Numbered from the stretch's first letter, positions 17,268 through 26,140 are shown. The stretch: DNA of 64,000 nucleotides from JBBQVS01 sp038211295 (GCA_038211295.1 JBBQVS010000006.1:40898-104897), one strand, 5' to 3'. Notes: generated by a model from the sequence alone, not told the origin. A program made the numbers and translations.

Positions 17268-17423
17268 ACCTTCTCCCATCCAGACTATACTGTCGGCCTC
17301 GGAATCACACCGAGTCCTGTCAACCATTCTCTTTCACAAGAGAATGGAGACTCGCGGGCTTAGCACACATGCCGCGCATCTGTACCTCACCGCCGATCGG
17401 GAATTTCACCCTGCCCCGAAGGT
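17268..17423 (-). promoter_or_regulatory. FMN riboswitch (RFN element)
   Basis: Read on the minus strand, the conserved blocks occur in order: CTTCGGGGCAGGGTGAAA, TTCCCGATCGGCGGT, GCCCGCGAG, a variable hairpin (CCATTCTC...GAGAATGG), GACTCGGTGTGATTCCGAGG, CCGACAGTATAGTCTGGATG and GGGAGAAGG. The closing P1 stem is ACCTTC with GAAGGT. It senses flavin mononucleotide and controls ribX-ribY. It begins about 50 bases after the stop of a flavoprotein gene on the same strand. Confidence 0.95.
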
Positions 17424-17472
17424 CTCTAGGGAATAGTATGCCACAAGATCACTCGGAAATGCAAGCCTTTTC

Positions 17473-18858
17473 TTACACTCGCGTTAAGAGATACCGTGCC
17501 AATTGCTGCGCTTGTACACGGATTTCCGGCACGGCGGTTGTTTCCCAGAGCGTCCCTTTGCATACTGGGCCGAGTGCGTAGAGAAAAGGTGAGGGATGTT
17601 CATTCTGTTGTACAACCGCACCATCCGATGTTACATCGACGCCCAGCCGCAACGCATCGGTGCGTAGTAAGCCCTGAGCAAGTGCGCCTTTGAGCAGTGC
17701 GTTCTCCGAGCGGGTGACATCTCCGTTGGGGCCAGTACAGTTGATAACATGTTGCGCGAACACATGTGTCGCCTCGTGTGCTTGCCGCCAACGTATAGTC
17801 ACACGTACATCCTGTTCGGTTTCATCGTACCGTTGCACACGACCCGCACGAATGTTGAGTTGGCCCGTTGTTTGCATTCGTACAAGTTGTGCGCCAACGA
17901 TTGGCGCGATACGATGACGGCGCACATCCCAGTGCGGTTGTATATGTCGTAAAAACTGCTGCTTTTCAGTCAACGACCATGCTTGCCATATCGCGTTCCC
18001 ATGATGGCGCAAGCTGTCCACGACACATCGCCAATCGTTGGTGGGATGCGAAGCTACCTGTGTACGTAACCAGCGCAAGAGAAAACGTGGGGTTACATAC
18101 GAAGGAAGGTTCGGTGCGGCCTGTTGTGTCGCCGTATGAGGAAGCAGAGTGTGAGCGTGCGGTGATAGGCCGCGTCGGGAGAGCGCAAGCACAGGGCCAA
18201 TGTGACCCTGTGCTTGCAGCGCAATTGCGACGTCTACCATTGTCAGTCCAGAGCCAAGCAGCAGTACGGTAGCGTCCGACGCAATAGTGGAAATAGCGTT
18301 AGCAGACCAGGGGTTTCTCCGATAGCGCGGGCTAGTGTAAAACGCTGGCGTCTCAACAAATGGATCGCGTGGCGTAGGATTGCCTGTTGCAAAAACAATA
18401 GCATCTGCTTGCAACCATCGCCCGCTTCTCAACGTAACCATTCCTCCCGCAGCCGTAGGTTGCACCGTAATAGCTTCGTCGTGAATAATTTCGAGTGTAC
18501 CATGTACGCTTGTACGCTCTACCTGCATAAGCACATCTTGCAAATATACTCCGTAGAGCATTCTGGGAGCGAAGGTTGCAGTATCACTTACCTCGCCATC
18601 CTCTGCCAGTGCAGAATGCGTGGTCAACCAGCGCACGAAATGCTCCGGTATATCCGGATACGCGCTCATTTTCCCAGCCGGAACATTGAGTAAGTGTACC
18701 TTATTGGTTGTGCTATACGCTGCGCCACGACCCACAAGCGGACGCGACTCAATCAGGAAAATGTGCAATGGCAGTTGCGTCTGGCGCAGCAAGTGAGCTG
18801 CCACAAGTGTACCACTTGCTCCAGCCCCGATAATAATAATAGTGTGACGTTTATTCAT
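17473..18858 (-). CDS. FAD/NAD(P)-binding oxidoreductase, YdhS-like
   Basis: The 461-residue protein starts with a classic dinucleotide fold (IIIIGAGASGTLVAAHLL) followed by ESRPLVGRGAAYSTTNKVHLLNVPAGKMSAYPD, the hallmark of the FAD-NAD(P)-binding family (PF13454). A second nucleotide-binding loop is VLLLGSGLTMVDVAIALQ, and INCTGP occurs near the end. Substrates are unknown. Its start overlaps the end of the PIG-L gene by eight bases (translational coupling). It is the last gene before the FMN riboswitch, so flavin supply lies next to a flavin user. Confidence 0.8.
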   Translation of the reverse strand: MNKRHTIIIIGAGASGTLVAAHLLRQTQLPLHIFLIESRPLVGRGAAYSTTNKVHLLNVPAGKMSAYPDIPEHFVRWLTTHSALAEDGEVSDTATFAPRMLYGVYLQDVLMQVERTSVHGTLEIIHDEAITVQPTAAGGMVTLRSGRWLQADAIVFATGNPTPRDPFVETPAFYTSPRYRRNPWSANAISTIASDATVLLLGSGLTMVDVAIALQAQGHIGPVLALSRRGLSPHAHTLLPHTATQQAAPNLPSYVTPRFLLRWLRTQVASHPTNDWRCVVDSLRHHGNAIWQAWSLTEKQQFLRHIQPHWDVRRHRIAPIVGAQLVRMQTTGQLNIRAGRVQRYDETEQDVRVTIRWRQAHEATHVFAQHVINCTGPNGDVTRSENALLKGALAQGLLRTDALRLGVDVTSDGAVVQQNEHPSPFLYALGPVCKGTLWETTAVPEIRVQAQQLARYLLTRV

Positions 18859-19585
18859 TCTTCACGAGATGAAATCCCTCAGCATAGGTATGTCCGTATC
18901 GCTTCCCAGTCTCACCATCTATCGAGCGCAACAGCTGCTCTACGTCTTCGCCGCCACCAGCGAATTGACTTGTGTGCGCATGTAGAGCCTGCATCTTCGT
19001 CTCCATAGCAGAGGTTGTATCAACCGAGGAATTTTCTACGGGTGCACCCATGATATAAATTTCCGAAATTTTGTGCGGACTGAGTCCCTCTTGTAGCAGT
19101 TCTGGAAAGTCCCAGGGATTTTGAGCGGAAGGGTAGATGGCTTCCAGAGTCGCGCGACCCGCCGCGATATGGTCATGATGATACCGTTGAATAATCAGCG
19201 ATGGTGTCCATGAGCGATCCGGCGACTGGCAAATCACCCGCGCGGGTTTGTGTATACGGAGCAGACGCACTAAAGCCTTACGCAGTGCCAGCGATGGCTC
19301 TAGCTGCCCATCGGGATAGCCAAGAAAATACACATCCTTTAGCCCAAGTACGGCACCAGCGTTGCGTTGTTCTTGCTTGCGCGTCTCAACGATCTTCTGA
19401 CGTGCCTCTTGGCTCACATCCGTTGCGTCGTCAGGGCCACCACTACCACCATCGGCGCAGATGACATAGTAGACATCCCAACCCTCACGCACCCAGAGGG
19501 CTACCGTACCCGCACAGCCAAATTCTGCGTCGTCCTCGTGCGCGACAACAACCATCGCGACGTTCTTTTGCTCCGCATTGCTCAT
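18851..19585 (-). CDS. PIG-L/LmbE-family zinc deacetylase
   Basis: The N-terminal zinc motif is AHEDDAEFGCAG (a variant of AHPDDE) and the second ligand site is HHDH, with VYYVICADGGSGG after strand 2 as in LmbE-like N-acetylglucosaminyl deacetylases (MshB, BshB and relatives). The enzyme likely removes an acetyl group from an amino sugar. The frame is open to 19639, inside the preceding DoxX gene, but the ATG at 19585 lies 17 bases after its stop and removes a non-homologous lysine-rich stretch. The coupled flavoprotein suggests a shared pathway, not known. Confidence 0.8.
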   Translation of the reverse strand: MSNAEQKNVAMVVVAHEDDAEFGCAGTVALWVREGWDVYYVICADGGSGGPDDATDVSQEARQKIVETRKQEQRNAGAVLGLKDVYFLGYPDGQLEPSLALRKALVRLLRIHKPARVICQSPDRSWTPSLIIQRYHHDHIAAGRATLEAIYPSAQNPWDFPELLQEGLSPHKISEIYIMGAPVENSSVDTTSAMETKMQALHAHTSQFAGGGEDVEQLLRSIDGETGKRYGHTYAEGFHLVKNE

Positions 19586-19601
19586 ATATTCGTGATCTTT
19601 C

Positions 19602-19967
19602 TTAGTCTTTTTCGAGAAGAACGACCAGCAGGCCGCCAATCATCGCGATATTCTTATTGAAGTGAATTTGCTGGTTAGCGCGACCCTGTGGCGTCGTCTC
19701 TTGCCAGAAAGGATGACCCACAAACGTTGTCGGAATCAAGGAGCCGAGCAATGCCAGTGCCGCAAACTTGGGTACAAACCCAATCGCGAGGGCAGTACCC
19801 GCGAGAACCATCGTCGCGCCATTGAGAATGACCGCCTGACGTGCCAGTGGAATACCCGCCTGCTCAACTTTTGTGGCGCGTCCATCAGGATTGATAAAAG
19901 TGCTGGCCCCACCGGAAATGAATATACCTGCTAATAGCATATGACCGAGTGTTTTGACAAATGACAT
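19602..19967 (-). CDS. DoxX-family membrane protein
   Basis: A 121-residue protein with four membrane helices and the DoxX pattern: LGHMLLAGIFISGGASTFINPDGR, LARQAVILNGATMVLAGTALAIG, HPFWQE, HFNKNIAMIGGLLVVLL. DoxX proteins are small redox-associated membrane proteins with often unclear roles. GGGAG lies nine bases before the ATG. It leads the minus-strand unit DoxX, PIG-L, flavoprotein. Confidence 0.85.
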   Translation of the reverse strand: MSFVKTLGHMLLAGIFISGGASTFINPDGRATKVEQAGIPLARQAVILNGATMVLAGTALAIGFVPKFAALALLGSLIPTTFVGHPFWQETTPQGRANQQIHFNKNIAMIGGLLVVLLEKD

Positions 19968-20123
19968 TGATTGTTTCTCCCTGTTTTTATAGAATAAAAA
20001 AGAAACATAAATTGTTTCAGATTTTGTCTAATGATATTTGTATATTTGTAGTGCGATTGAAACAGCATTCAAGTTTCACAAAATACTCACTACTCTCTTT
20101 AATCGGGCCACTACCTCGTTTTT

Positions 20124-20152
20124 TTGCAGTAGTAACTTGACAGAGATATCAT
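20124..20152 (+). promoter_or_regulatory. Promoter of the F420 operon
   Basis: TTGCAG (20124-20129), 17 bases, TATCAT (20147-20152), with the predicted start about 11 bases before the cofE ATG. Confidence 0.45.
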
Positions 20153-20169
20153 ACACCTTGAGGAGCTTC

Positions 20170-20931
20170 ATGACAACCGAATTACGCATTGTGCCAATTC
20201 GCGGCATAGGCGAAATTGCCATCGGCACAGACCTGGGCCAGCTTATACACGATGCGCTACAAGCCCAGAGTATTACGATAGAAGATGGGGATGTACTGGT
20301 CGTAACACAAAAGATTGTCTCGAAGGCCGAGGGCCAACTTGTCAATCTTGATGAGATAGAGCCATCAGCGTTCGCGCGTATCGCCGCCAGTCAGGGCAAG
20401 AAAGACGCACAGCATCTTGAAGTGGTATTGCGCGAGAGCAAACGCATTGTACGCATGGATCACGGCGTGCTGATTAGTGAGACACACCACGGTTTCATCT
20501 GTGCCAACGCAGGCGTCGATGAGTCGAATATTGGTGGAGTGCGCCAGCTCGCTCTGCTCCCCGTTGACTCCAATCGCTCTGCACGCGTCATTCGGGGGCG
20601 CCTACAAGAGTTGTCGGAGCAGCAGCCCGATATTGCCGTCATCATTTCCGATACCTGGGGCCGCCCCTGGCGCACGGGGCAGGTCAACAACGCAATAGGC
20701 GTCGCGGGTATGGAGTCAGTTGTTGACTATCGGGGGCAGATCGACCCCTATGGATACGAGCTGCAGGCAAGTGCAATCGCGGTTGCCGACGAACTGGCAG
20801 CAGCCGCAGAACTCGTGATGGGCAAGATTGATCGCATTCCAGTCGCGCTCATTCGCGGTTATTCCTATATTCCAGCCCAGGGCGATGCTAGCACATTGAT
20901 ACGCGATGGCGCATCCGATATGTTCCGCTAA
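20170..20931 (+). CDS. cofE: Coenzyme F420-0:L-glutamate ligase
   Basis: The 253 residues match CofE/FbiB-N: ELRIVPIRGIGEIAIGTDLGQLI, EDGDVLVVTQKIVSKAEG, SNIGGVRQLALLPVDSNRSARVIR, DTWGRPWRTGQVNNAIGVAGM. The enzyme adds glutamates to F420-0 with GTP. Here it lacks the nitroreductase domain that is fused in actinobacterial FbiB; that domain is the next gene. The frame is open far upstream, but the ATG at 20170 has GAGGAG six bases before it and fits the family start. First gene of a four-gene F420 unit. Confidence 0.94.
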   Translation: MTTELRIVPIRGIGEIAIGTDLGQLIHDALQAQSITIEDGDVLVVTQKIVSKAEGQLVNLDEIEPSAFARIAASQGKKDAQHLEVVLRESKRIVRMDHGVLISETHHGFICANAGVDESNIGGVRQLALLPVDSNRSARVIRGRLQELSEQQPDIAVIISDTWGRPWRTGQVNNAIGVAGMESVVDYRGQIDPYGYELQASAIAVADELAAAAELVMGKIDRIPVALIRGYSYIPAQGDASTLIRDGASDMFR

Positions 20932-20957
20932 GCCACATCTACAAGAAAGTAACGCAT

Positions 20958-21608
20958 GTGATAATACCTTCTGAGACACGACAGGCAACACAGCCACGCC
21001 GCACGCCCAACCTTGAGACGCTCCTGAAGGGGAGACGTAGTGTGCGTAGTTATCAACAGCACCCAGTGATGCGTGAGCAGTTAGAGCAGATACTCGAAGC
21101 CGCACGCTGGGCGCCCTCGCCACACGGCAGGCAGCCCTGGCGGTTCGTTGTTTTGACGAGACAGGAACCAAAAGTGTTGCTTGCAGATCGTATGGGTGAG
21201 ACGTGGCAACGTAACTTAGAAATGGATAAGCAGGATAGCGCGGTTGTTGCCATTCGTCGCGAAAAGTCACGACAGCGTATTCTGAACGCCCCCGCCATCA
21301 TCATCCCGTGCCTGTATCTGGAGGAGCTTGACCACTACCCAGACGTGCAAAGGCAGGCAGACGAAAAGACCATGGCGGTACAAAGCATAGGAGCTGCGAT
21401 GCAAAACATGCTGCTCATGACCTATGACCTGGGACTTGACGCCGGTTGGATGTGTGCGCCGTTGTTCTGTCCAGAGGTTGTATGTGACGCGCTTGGGCTA
21501 GATACGCGTCTGATTCCACAGGCATTGCTCACTATTGGATATGCCGCCACAGATCCAAAGCGACGCGAACGGCTCCCATTGGAGAGCCTGATTGTACATT
21601 TTGATTAA
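20958..21608 (+). CDS. Nitroreductase-fold FMN reductase, stand-alone FbiB C-terminal domain (dehydro-F420-0 reductase)
   Basis: LLKGRRSVRSYQQHPVMREQLEQILEAARWAPSPHGRQPWRFVVL is the FMN-binding start of the nitroreductase fold; LNAPAIIIPCLYLE, HYPDVQRQADEKTMAVQSIGAAMQNMLLMTYDLGLDAGWM follow the C-terminal domain of FbiB. That domain reduces dehydro-F420-0 with FMNH2. Placed between cofE and cofD, 26 bases after cofE, the gene strongly suggests that F420 is made from phosphoenolpyruvate through the dehydro intermediate. The start is a GTG at 20958. The supply of FMN comes from the neighbouring flavin region, which is inference. Confidence 0.88.
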   Translation: MIIPSETRQATQPRRTPNLETLLKGRRSVRSYQQHPVMREQLEQILEAARWAPSPHGRQPWRFVVLTRQEPKVLLADRMGETWQRNLEMDKQDSAVVAIRREKSRQRILNAPAIIIPCLYLEELDHYPDVQRQADEKTMAVQSIGAAMQNMLLMTYDLGLDAGWMCAPLFCPEVVCDALGLDTRLIPQALLTIGYAATDPKRRERLPLESLIVHFD

Positions 21609-21617
21609 GGGGTAGTT

Positions 21618-22553
21618 ATGATTGTTGTACTCGCGGGTGGCGTGGGAGCCGCGCGTTTTTTACAGGGCGTTGTACAGGTTGTGCCACAGGAGCAGTTGAC
21701 CGTCATCGTCAACACGGGCGATGACCGCGACTTCTACGGGCTACACGTTTCGCCCGATAGCGATATTATCATGTATACGCTTGCCAACATGGTTGATGAG
21801 GCACATGGTTGGGGTGTGCGGGAAGATACCTATAATACTATGTCCCAACTCACAAAGTACGGCAACGATGATTGGTTTATGCTCGGTGATCGCGATCTGG
21901 CAACGCACATTCACCGCACAAATATGTTGCGTCAGGGGAGAACACTGAGCGAGGTAGCTGATAGTATCCGCATTCAACTTGGCCTGGGCTTGCGTATCTT
22001 ACCAATGAGCGATCAACCAATCGCGACACACATTCAGACGCCTAGCGGCCTGCTCCACTTTCAAGAATATATGGTCAAGCGACGCTGTGTGGACGAGGTG
22101 CAAGATGTTATCTTTGTTGGCGCGAAAGAGGCGAGGCCCGCCCCTAATATACTCGACGCGATCAGAGAAGCTGATGCTATTCTGCTTGCCCCCAGCAATC
22201 CGATTGTAAGTATCGGGAGCATTCTATCTGTTCCTGGCATCCATGACGCGCTTCATGAAACAAAGGGTATGGTTGTCGCAGTCAGCCCGATTATCGGCGG
22301 TGCACCTATCAAAGGGCCGGCAGATAAGCTTATGCGCGGCATGGGTTTGGATGTTTCCGCCGTAGGTGTGGCACGTCACTATCGCGATTTTCTGGATGTC
22401 ATGGTGATCGACGGGCAAGATAAAAAGCTTGTTGCCGAAATTGAGAACCTGGGCATTCCTACCGTTGTTACAGATACCATTATGCGTGATAGCGCAACCA
22501 AAAAAGCTCTTGCTCAGACGGTGTTGCACGCTGCTGGCCTCTCTTTCGCCTAA
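21618..22553 (+). CDS. cofD: 2-phospho-L-lactate/PEP transferase for F420 (CofD/FbiA)
   Basis: 311 residues with the CofD signature at the start (VVLAGGVGAARFLQGV) and in VNTGDDRDFYGLHVSPDSDIIMYTL, LGDRDLATHIHRT, VSPIIGGAPIKGPADKLM. It joins the guanylated phospho-acid to the deazaflavin Fo. AAGGGG stands seven bases before the ATG and the gene begins nine bases after its neighbour, so the unit is translationally tight. The Fo synthase (cofG/cofH or fbiC) is not in the window. Confidence 0.94.
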   Translation: MIVVLAGGVGAARFLQGVVQVVPQEQLTVIVNTGDDRDFYGLHVSPDSDIIMYTLANMVDEAHGWGVREDTYNTMSQLTKYGNDDWFMLGDRDLATHIHRTNMLRQGRTLSEVADSIRIQLGLGLRILPMSDQPIATHIQTPSGLLHFQEYMVKRRCVDEVQDVIFVGAKEARPAPNILDAIREADAILLAPSNPIVSIGSILSVPGIHDALHETKGMVVAVSPIIGGAPIKGPADKLMRGMGLDVSAVGVARHYRDFLDVMVIDGQDKKLVAEIENLGIPTVVTDTIMRDSATKKALAQTVLHAAGLSFA

Positions 22554-22574
22554 GTTTCCTGAAAATATAATGTT

Positions 22575-23210
22575 ATGTATCATGCACTCATCCCTGTCAA
22601 AGCTCTTAATGAGGTAAAAAGTCGGCTCGCGCCCTATCTCACACAGTACCAACGTGAGGAACTTGTGCTAACAATGCTTCATCATGTTGTGCACGTTCTA
22701 CTCGATTGTCGCGAACTAGAACGTGTTTCTGTCGTCAGTCCGGACAGCCGCGTGCTGGATCATGTCCGACGCTGGGGAGCATACGCCCTGCCCGAAGAGC
22801 AAGCAGGCCACAATCCTGCATTGCTGGCTGCTGCTAGAAGAGAGAAGGCTATAGGAATTTCAGCACTGCTCACCATCTCCGCAGACTTGCCCCTGCTTCA
22901 GCCAGATGATATCACACGCATGTTCGCGGCATTGCGGCATTATGATATCGTGCTTGCGCCGTCACAGGAAGGAACTGGCACAAATGCCGTGCTTATGCGC
23001 CCGCCATTAGCATTGCCCTATGTATTTGGCCTGAATAGTCTACAACGCTATCAAGAAGAGGCCGCATGGCGCGAACTTCTAACAACACAGGTGAAGCGTT
23101 CTGGCCTGGCACTCGATGTGGACACCATCAAAGACCTTGAGCTTTTTCGCCACTATGAAGAAGAGGAGCAGACCGCCGCACACATTGTTGATGTAGCCTA
23201 TCTGCTCTGA
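22575..23210 (+). CDS. cofC: Phosphoenolpyruvate/2-phospholactate guanylyltransferase (CofC/FbiD)
   Basis: A MobA-like nucleotidyltransferase fold: ALIPVKALNEVKSRLAPYLTQYQREELVLTMLHHV, then ISADLPLLQPDDI (metal site) and LAPSQEGTGTNAVLMRPP. It activates PEP or 2-phospholactate with GTP for CofD. At 211 residues it is normal for the family. It starts 21 bases after cofD. A TATAAT-like run just before the start is too close to the ATG to serve as a promoter for this gene. Confidence 0.92.
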   Translation: MYHALIPVKALNEVKSRLAPYLTQYQREELVLTMLHHVVHVLLDCRELERVSVVSPDSRVLDHVRRWGAYALPEEQAGHNPALLAAARREKAIGISALLTISADLPLLQPDDITRMFAALRHYDIVLAPSQEGTGTNAVLMRPPLALPYVFGLNSLQRYQEEAAWRELLTTQVKRSGLALDVDTIKDLELFRHYEEEEQTAAHIVDVAYLL

Positions 23211-23220
23211 GGGAAAACTT

Positions 23221-23248
23221 TTGCTCAACGTGACCGTATCTCTATAAA
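23221..23248 (+). promoter_or_regulatory. Possible promoter of the MutS-like gene
   Basis: TTGCTC (23221-23226), 16 bases, TATAAA (23243-23248), 31 bases before the ATG. It would uncouple the gene from the F420 unit. Confidence 0.35.
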
Positions 23249-23279
23249 CAAACGATTTTGGTATAAGAAGAGGATATAC

Positions 23280-25139
23280 ATGGTCACTACGAAAAACGCT
23301 CGTGTGGATGCGATTGAGCGACAGGTTGAGCGTGTCAAGCGACGTATCAATACGTTACAAATTCAGAGTACAGGCTTCTGGCCCCTGGAACTTGCCCTTC
23401 TGCTTGGCGGAACCGTCGCCACGATTACACTATTTAGTATACTACATGTAGTAGGTATTATTTGTGCGATTGCTGTACTTGTTGCTTTTGTGATAACGTT
23501 GCGCCGTCATGCAAAAGTAGACAAAAGCTTAGTGCGCCACCGCGTCTGGCTACAAGCGAAAAGTGTACAGTTAGCACGGATGCGCCTTGATTGGGAAGAA
23601 ATACCATTGGTGCCACAACTTGCGGAACTTGCCGATCATCCTTTTGATACCGATCTGGACATCACGGGTGAGCGATCACTGCATCAACTTCTCAATACCT
23701 GCGTCTCGCTTGAAGGCACGCACCGTTTGCAGACCTGGCTTCTCAGTACGGCACCGGACAAAGACGCTCTTCGTTATCGGCAGGCCCTGTTGCGCGAGCT
23801 AACGCCGCTCATTGGCTTCCGCGATAAGCTCGCGCTCCATTCTCTCTTCGTTACGCGCTATACTCCTACACTCTGGGATAGCGAAAAGCTATTGCTCTGG
23901 CTAGAAGAGCAGAAGAATATTCCTTCGACGCGCCTTACATTCATCATTCATAGCATTCTTTCGGCCCTTACACTGCTTCTCCTGCTGGGCTACCTCTTTT
24001 TGCATATCTCGCCCTTCTTTTGCATCGCAGGCTTTCTGACCTCAATTCTCTGGTTTTTGAGTAAGCAAAAAGAGCAGGCAAACCTTTTTTCGGATGCATC
24101 ATACATGCGCCAGACATTCGGGCAGGTACGCGTTATCTTCGAGTATCTAGAAAAATATCCTTACGCGCCTGGAAAGCGACTACAGGCTCTCTGCGAACCC
24201 TTTTTTGAGCACACGGAGATACGTCCATCGCGGCTTCTGAAGCGGCTTCGTGTGCTGGCAACAATGGCATCAACGACAAGCGATGGTGGTGCTTCACTCT
24301 TTATCAATGGCTTACTTCCCTGGAACTCCTATATCGCGTATCAACTTAACACATACAAGGCACAGGCAGTTGAGTATCTCCCGTTATGGCTCGATGTATG
24401 GTTTGAGTTGGAAGCCCTGTGTTCACTGGCAAATTTCGCCTATCTTCATCCAGATTACAGCGTGCCGGAAATTTCCCTTGACTCCACTAGCGCAACACAT
24501 TTTCGTGCCAGAGGCATGAGTCATCCACTATTAAAAGATAACATCAAAGTCGCGAACGATATCGCCTTTGAGCATTCCGGCGAAATGTTGCTCATCACTG
24601 GCTCAAATATGGCGGGGAAAAGTACGTTCTTGCGAACAATGGGGATTAACCTTTGCCTTGCCTATGCGGGAACAGTGGTAAACGCGACAAGTTTTCAGAC
24701 CTCGCTGTTTGAAGTATACGCGGCAATCAAGGTAAGTGACTCGGTAATTGATGGCTACTCCTACTTTTATGCGGAGGTTCGACGTCTGAAGGCACTTCTC
24801 ACACGTCTGGAACAAGAGCATGAACATCCACTCTTTTTCTTGATTGACGAGATTTTCAAAGGCACAAACAACCGCGAACGCCTCATTGGCAGCGAGGCAT
24901 ATATTCACGCGCTCGCTGGCAAGCATTGTATCGGTGCAATTTCTACGCATGATCTTGAACTCGTCAGGCTCTCTGAGGAACTTCCAGAGATACGCAATTA
25001 CCATTTCCGCGAAGACGTGATAGACGGGCGTATGGTCTTTGAGTATAAGATACGTAAGGGGCCATCTCCCACAACAAACGCGCTCAAAATCATGCAGTTA
25101 GAGGGTTTGCCCATCACCTATGAAAAAATCACCACGTGA
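23280..25139 (+). CDS. Membrane-anchored MutS-family ATPase
   Basis: The C-terminal third is a MutS domain V ATPase: Walker A GSNMAGKSTFLRT (from residue 441), Walker B FFLIDEIFKGTNNRERL, and the ISTHD switch. The N-terminal two thirds lack the mismatch-recognition domains and instead carry two paired hydrophobic segments (about residues 40-80 and 220-265) with a clamp-like helical region between. This layout belongs to the MutS-like, non-repair paralogues found across bacteria, whose function is unknown; mismatch repair is unlikely. AGAGGA lies before the ATG. It follows cofC on the same strand after 69 bases. Confidence 0.82.
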   Translation: MVTTKNARVDAIERQVERVKRRINTLQIQSTGFWPLELALLLGGTVATITLFSILHVVGIICAIAVLVAFVITLRRHAKVDKSLVRHRVWLQAKSVQLARMRLDWEEIPLVPQLAELADHPFDTDLDITGERSLHQLLNTCVSLEGTHRLQTWLLSTAPDKDALRYRQALLRELTPLIGFRDKLALHSLFVTRYTPTLWDSEKLLLWLEEQKNIPSTRLTFIIHSILSALTLLLLLGYLFLHISPFFCIAGFLTSILWFLSKQKEQANLFSDASYMRQTFGQVRVIFEYLEKYPYAPGKRLQALCEPFFEHTEIRPSRLLKRLRVLATMASTTSDGGASLFINGLLPWNSYIAYQLNTYKAQAVEYLPLWLDVWFELEALCSLANFAYLHPDYSVPEISLDSTSATHFRARGMSHPLLKDNIKVANDIAFEHSGEMLLITGSNMAGKSTFLRTMGINLCLAYAGTVVNATSFQTSLFEVYAAIKVSDSVIDGYSYFYAEVRRLKALLTRLEQEHEHPLFFLIDEIFKGTNNRERLIGSEAYIHALAGKHCIGAISTHDLELVRLSEELPEIRNYHFREDVIDGRMVFEYKIRKGPSPTTNALKIMQLEGLPITYEKITT

Positions 25140-25145
25140 AACATG

Positions 25146-25790
25146 CTACTGGGCCGTCGCGGAATAGGTCAAGTACAACGCCTCCGGTGCCGTTCGCACG
25201 CTTATCGCACAATAGGTAAAGCCAGATGGCAAGTCTGACCCTTTTGGTTGTATCTGCTGATTGATCTGGCTTTCGTAGTTTGTCGCGAACGTGGTAACGG
25301 GAATGTTGCCGAGATCAGCATGAAGTACATGGACATGCGGTTGACAAGACTGAACGCTTGTCTGCATTGTGATGGTGAATGGTCGAGTAACGCTTGTAAA
25401 AACGAGGTCGAAGGTATCGTTTCCCTGTACAACAATCTGGTCGGCACTTGTAAGCGTTACATGTACATTGCTGATATTTCCCGGCAAGCCTGCGGTTGTA
25501 AGCTTGCGTGTGACAAGTTGCGTCAAAAACGTACTTCCCACCTGTACAGTGATGTCCGCAGTTTGAGTTGGGACGGTTGCGGGAAGCCGCGCATTGTCAC
25601 GCGCCACAAAGAGGACAAAAAATAGTGTTGCCAGAATGCCCAACATAATTCCCAGAATGAAAAGCAGCAAGGCCACGAGCGGGTTCCCTCTCCGTGGTCT
25701 AGTGGGCGGTGGTTGTTTATAACGCTTCCCTTTCGCTGCTGGTACATCAGCTATGATAGGTTCAGTTGGTACATCGTGTTGCGACTCCAT
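25146..25790 (-). CDS. Single-span membrane protein with extracytoplasmic domain, unknown function
   Basis: A Pro/Arg-rich cytoplasmic start, one membrane helix (LVALLLFILGIMLGILATLFFVLFV, residues about 38-62) and a 150-residue outer domain beginning ITVQVGSTFLTQLVTRKLTTAGLPGNISNVHVTL. The strand pattern suggests a lipid-binding fold of the DUF2140/DUF2993 kind, but I cannot confirm it. The ATG at 25790 has GGAG eight bases upstream. Its stop lies six bases from that of the convergent MutS-like gene. Confidence 0.55.
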   Translation of the reverse strand: MESQHDVPTEPIIADVPAAKGKRYKQPPPTRPRRGNPLVALLLFILGIMLGILATLFFVLFVARDNARLPATVPTQTADITVQVGSTFLTQLVTRKLTTAGLPGNISNVHVTLTSADQIVVQGNDTFDLVFTSVTRPFTITMQTSVQSCQPHVHVLHADLGNIPVTTFATNYESQINQQIQPKGSDLPSGFTYCAISVRTAPEALYLTYSATAQ

Positions 25791-26140
25791 GCACAAGGCT
25801 CCTTATTTTCTTTTGTTTAACTCTTATGATACGCCTCCCCTTTAGAAGATGCAAGCACACACACGTACTCACTGTCTACTCCTGACACACGGCTTTGAAC
25901 ACCATACGAAAAGCTTTTTTGTGCAAAATGCACAAGAACACACGCCACATTTTCTCGTAAAATGTCCATAGCAGTTTGTCTCTTCCACGTCATATGATAC
26001 GGGAAAGAAAGAAAAGATTGACGCAAGGCTACTTTTTTCGTACCTAAATACTCAAAGAGTAGTAAACATACGTTTTGTGCAATGCGTGCCAACAGGTCTA
26101 GCAATGACGCTGGAAGTATCTTTAGAGGAGAATGGAACAC
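25791..26140. other. glnA upstream region
   Basis: 350 bases between two divergent genes. No gene is supported; the 144-codon minus frame here has no domain and no ribosome site. An imperfect inverted repeat (26039-26072, inner TACTC-AAA-GAGTA) could be an operator for glnA. No clear consensus promoter is visible. Confidence 0.45.
26039..26072. promoter_or_regulatory. Inverted repeat upstream of glnA
   Basis: TACTC and GAGTA flank AAA (26049-26061), with outer CGTA and TACG arms at about 26039 and 26069. The partial symmetry and position 70-100 bases before glnA suggest a nitrogen-regulator site, but the sequence is not a known consensus. Confidence 0.3.

Noticed and set aside
22566..22571. 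TATAAT box as promoter of cofC
   Set aside because: Only three bases separate it from the ATG, so transcription would start within the gene; cofC is likely read from the operon promoter.
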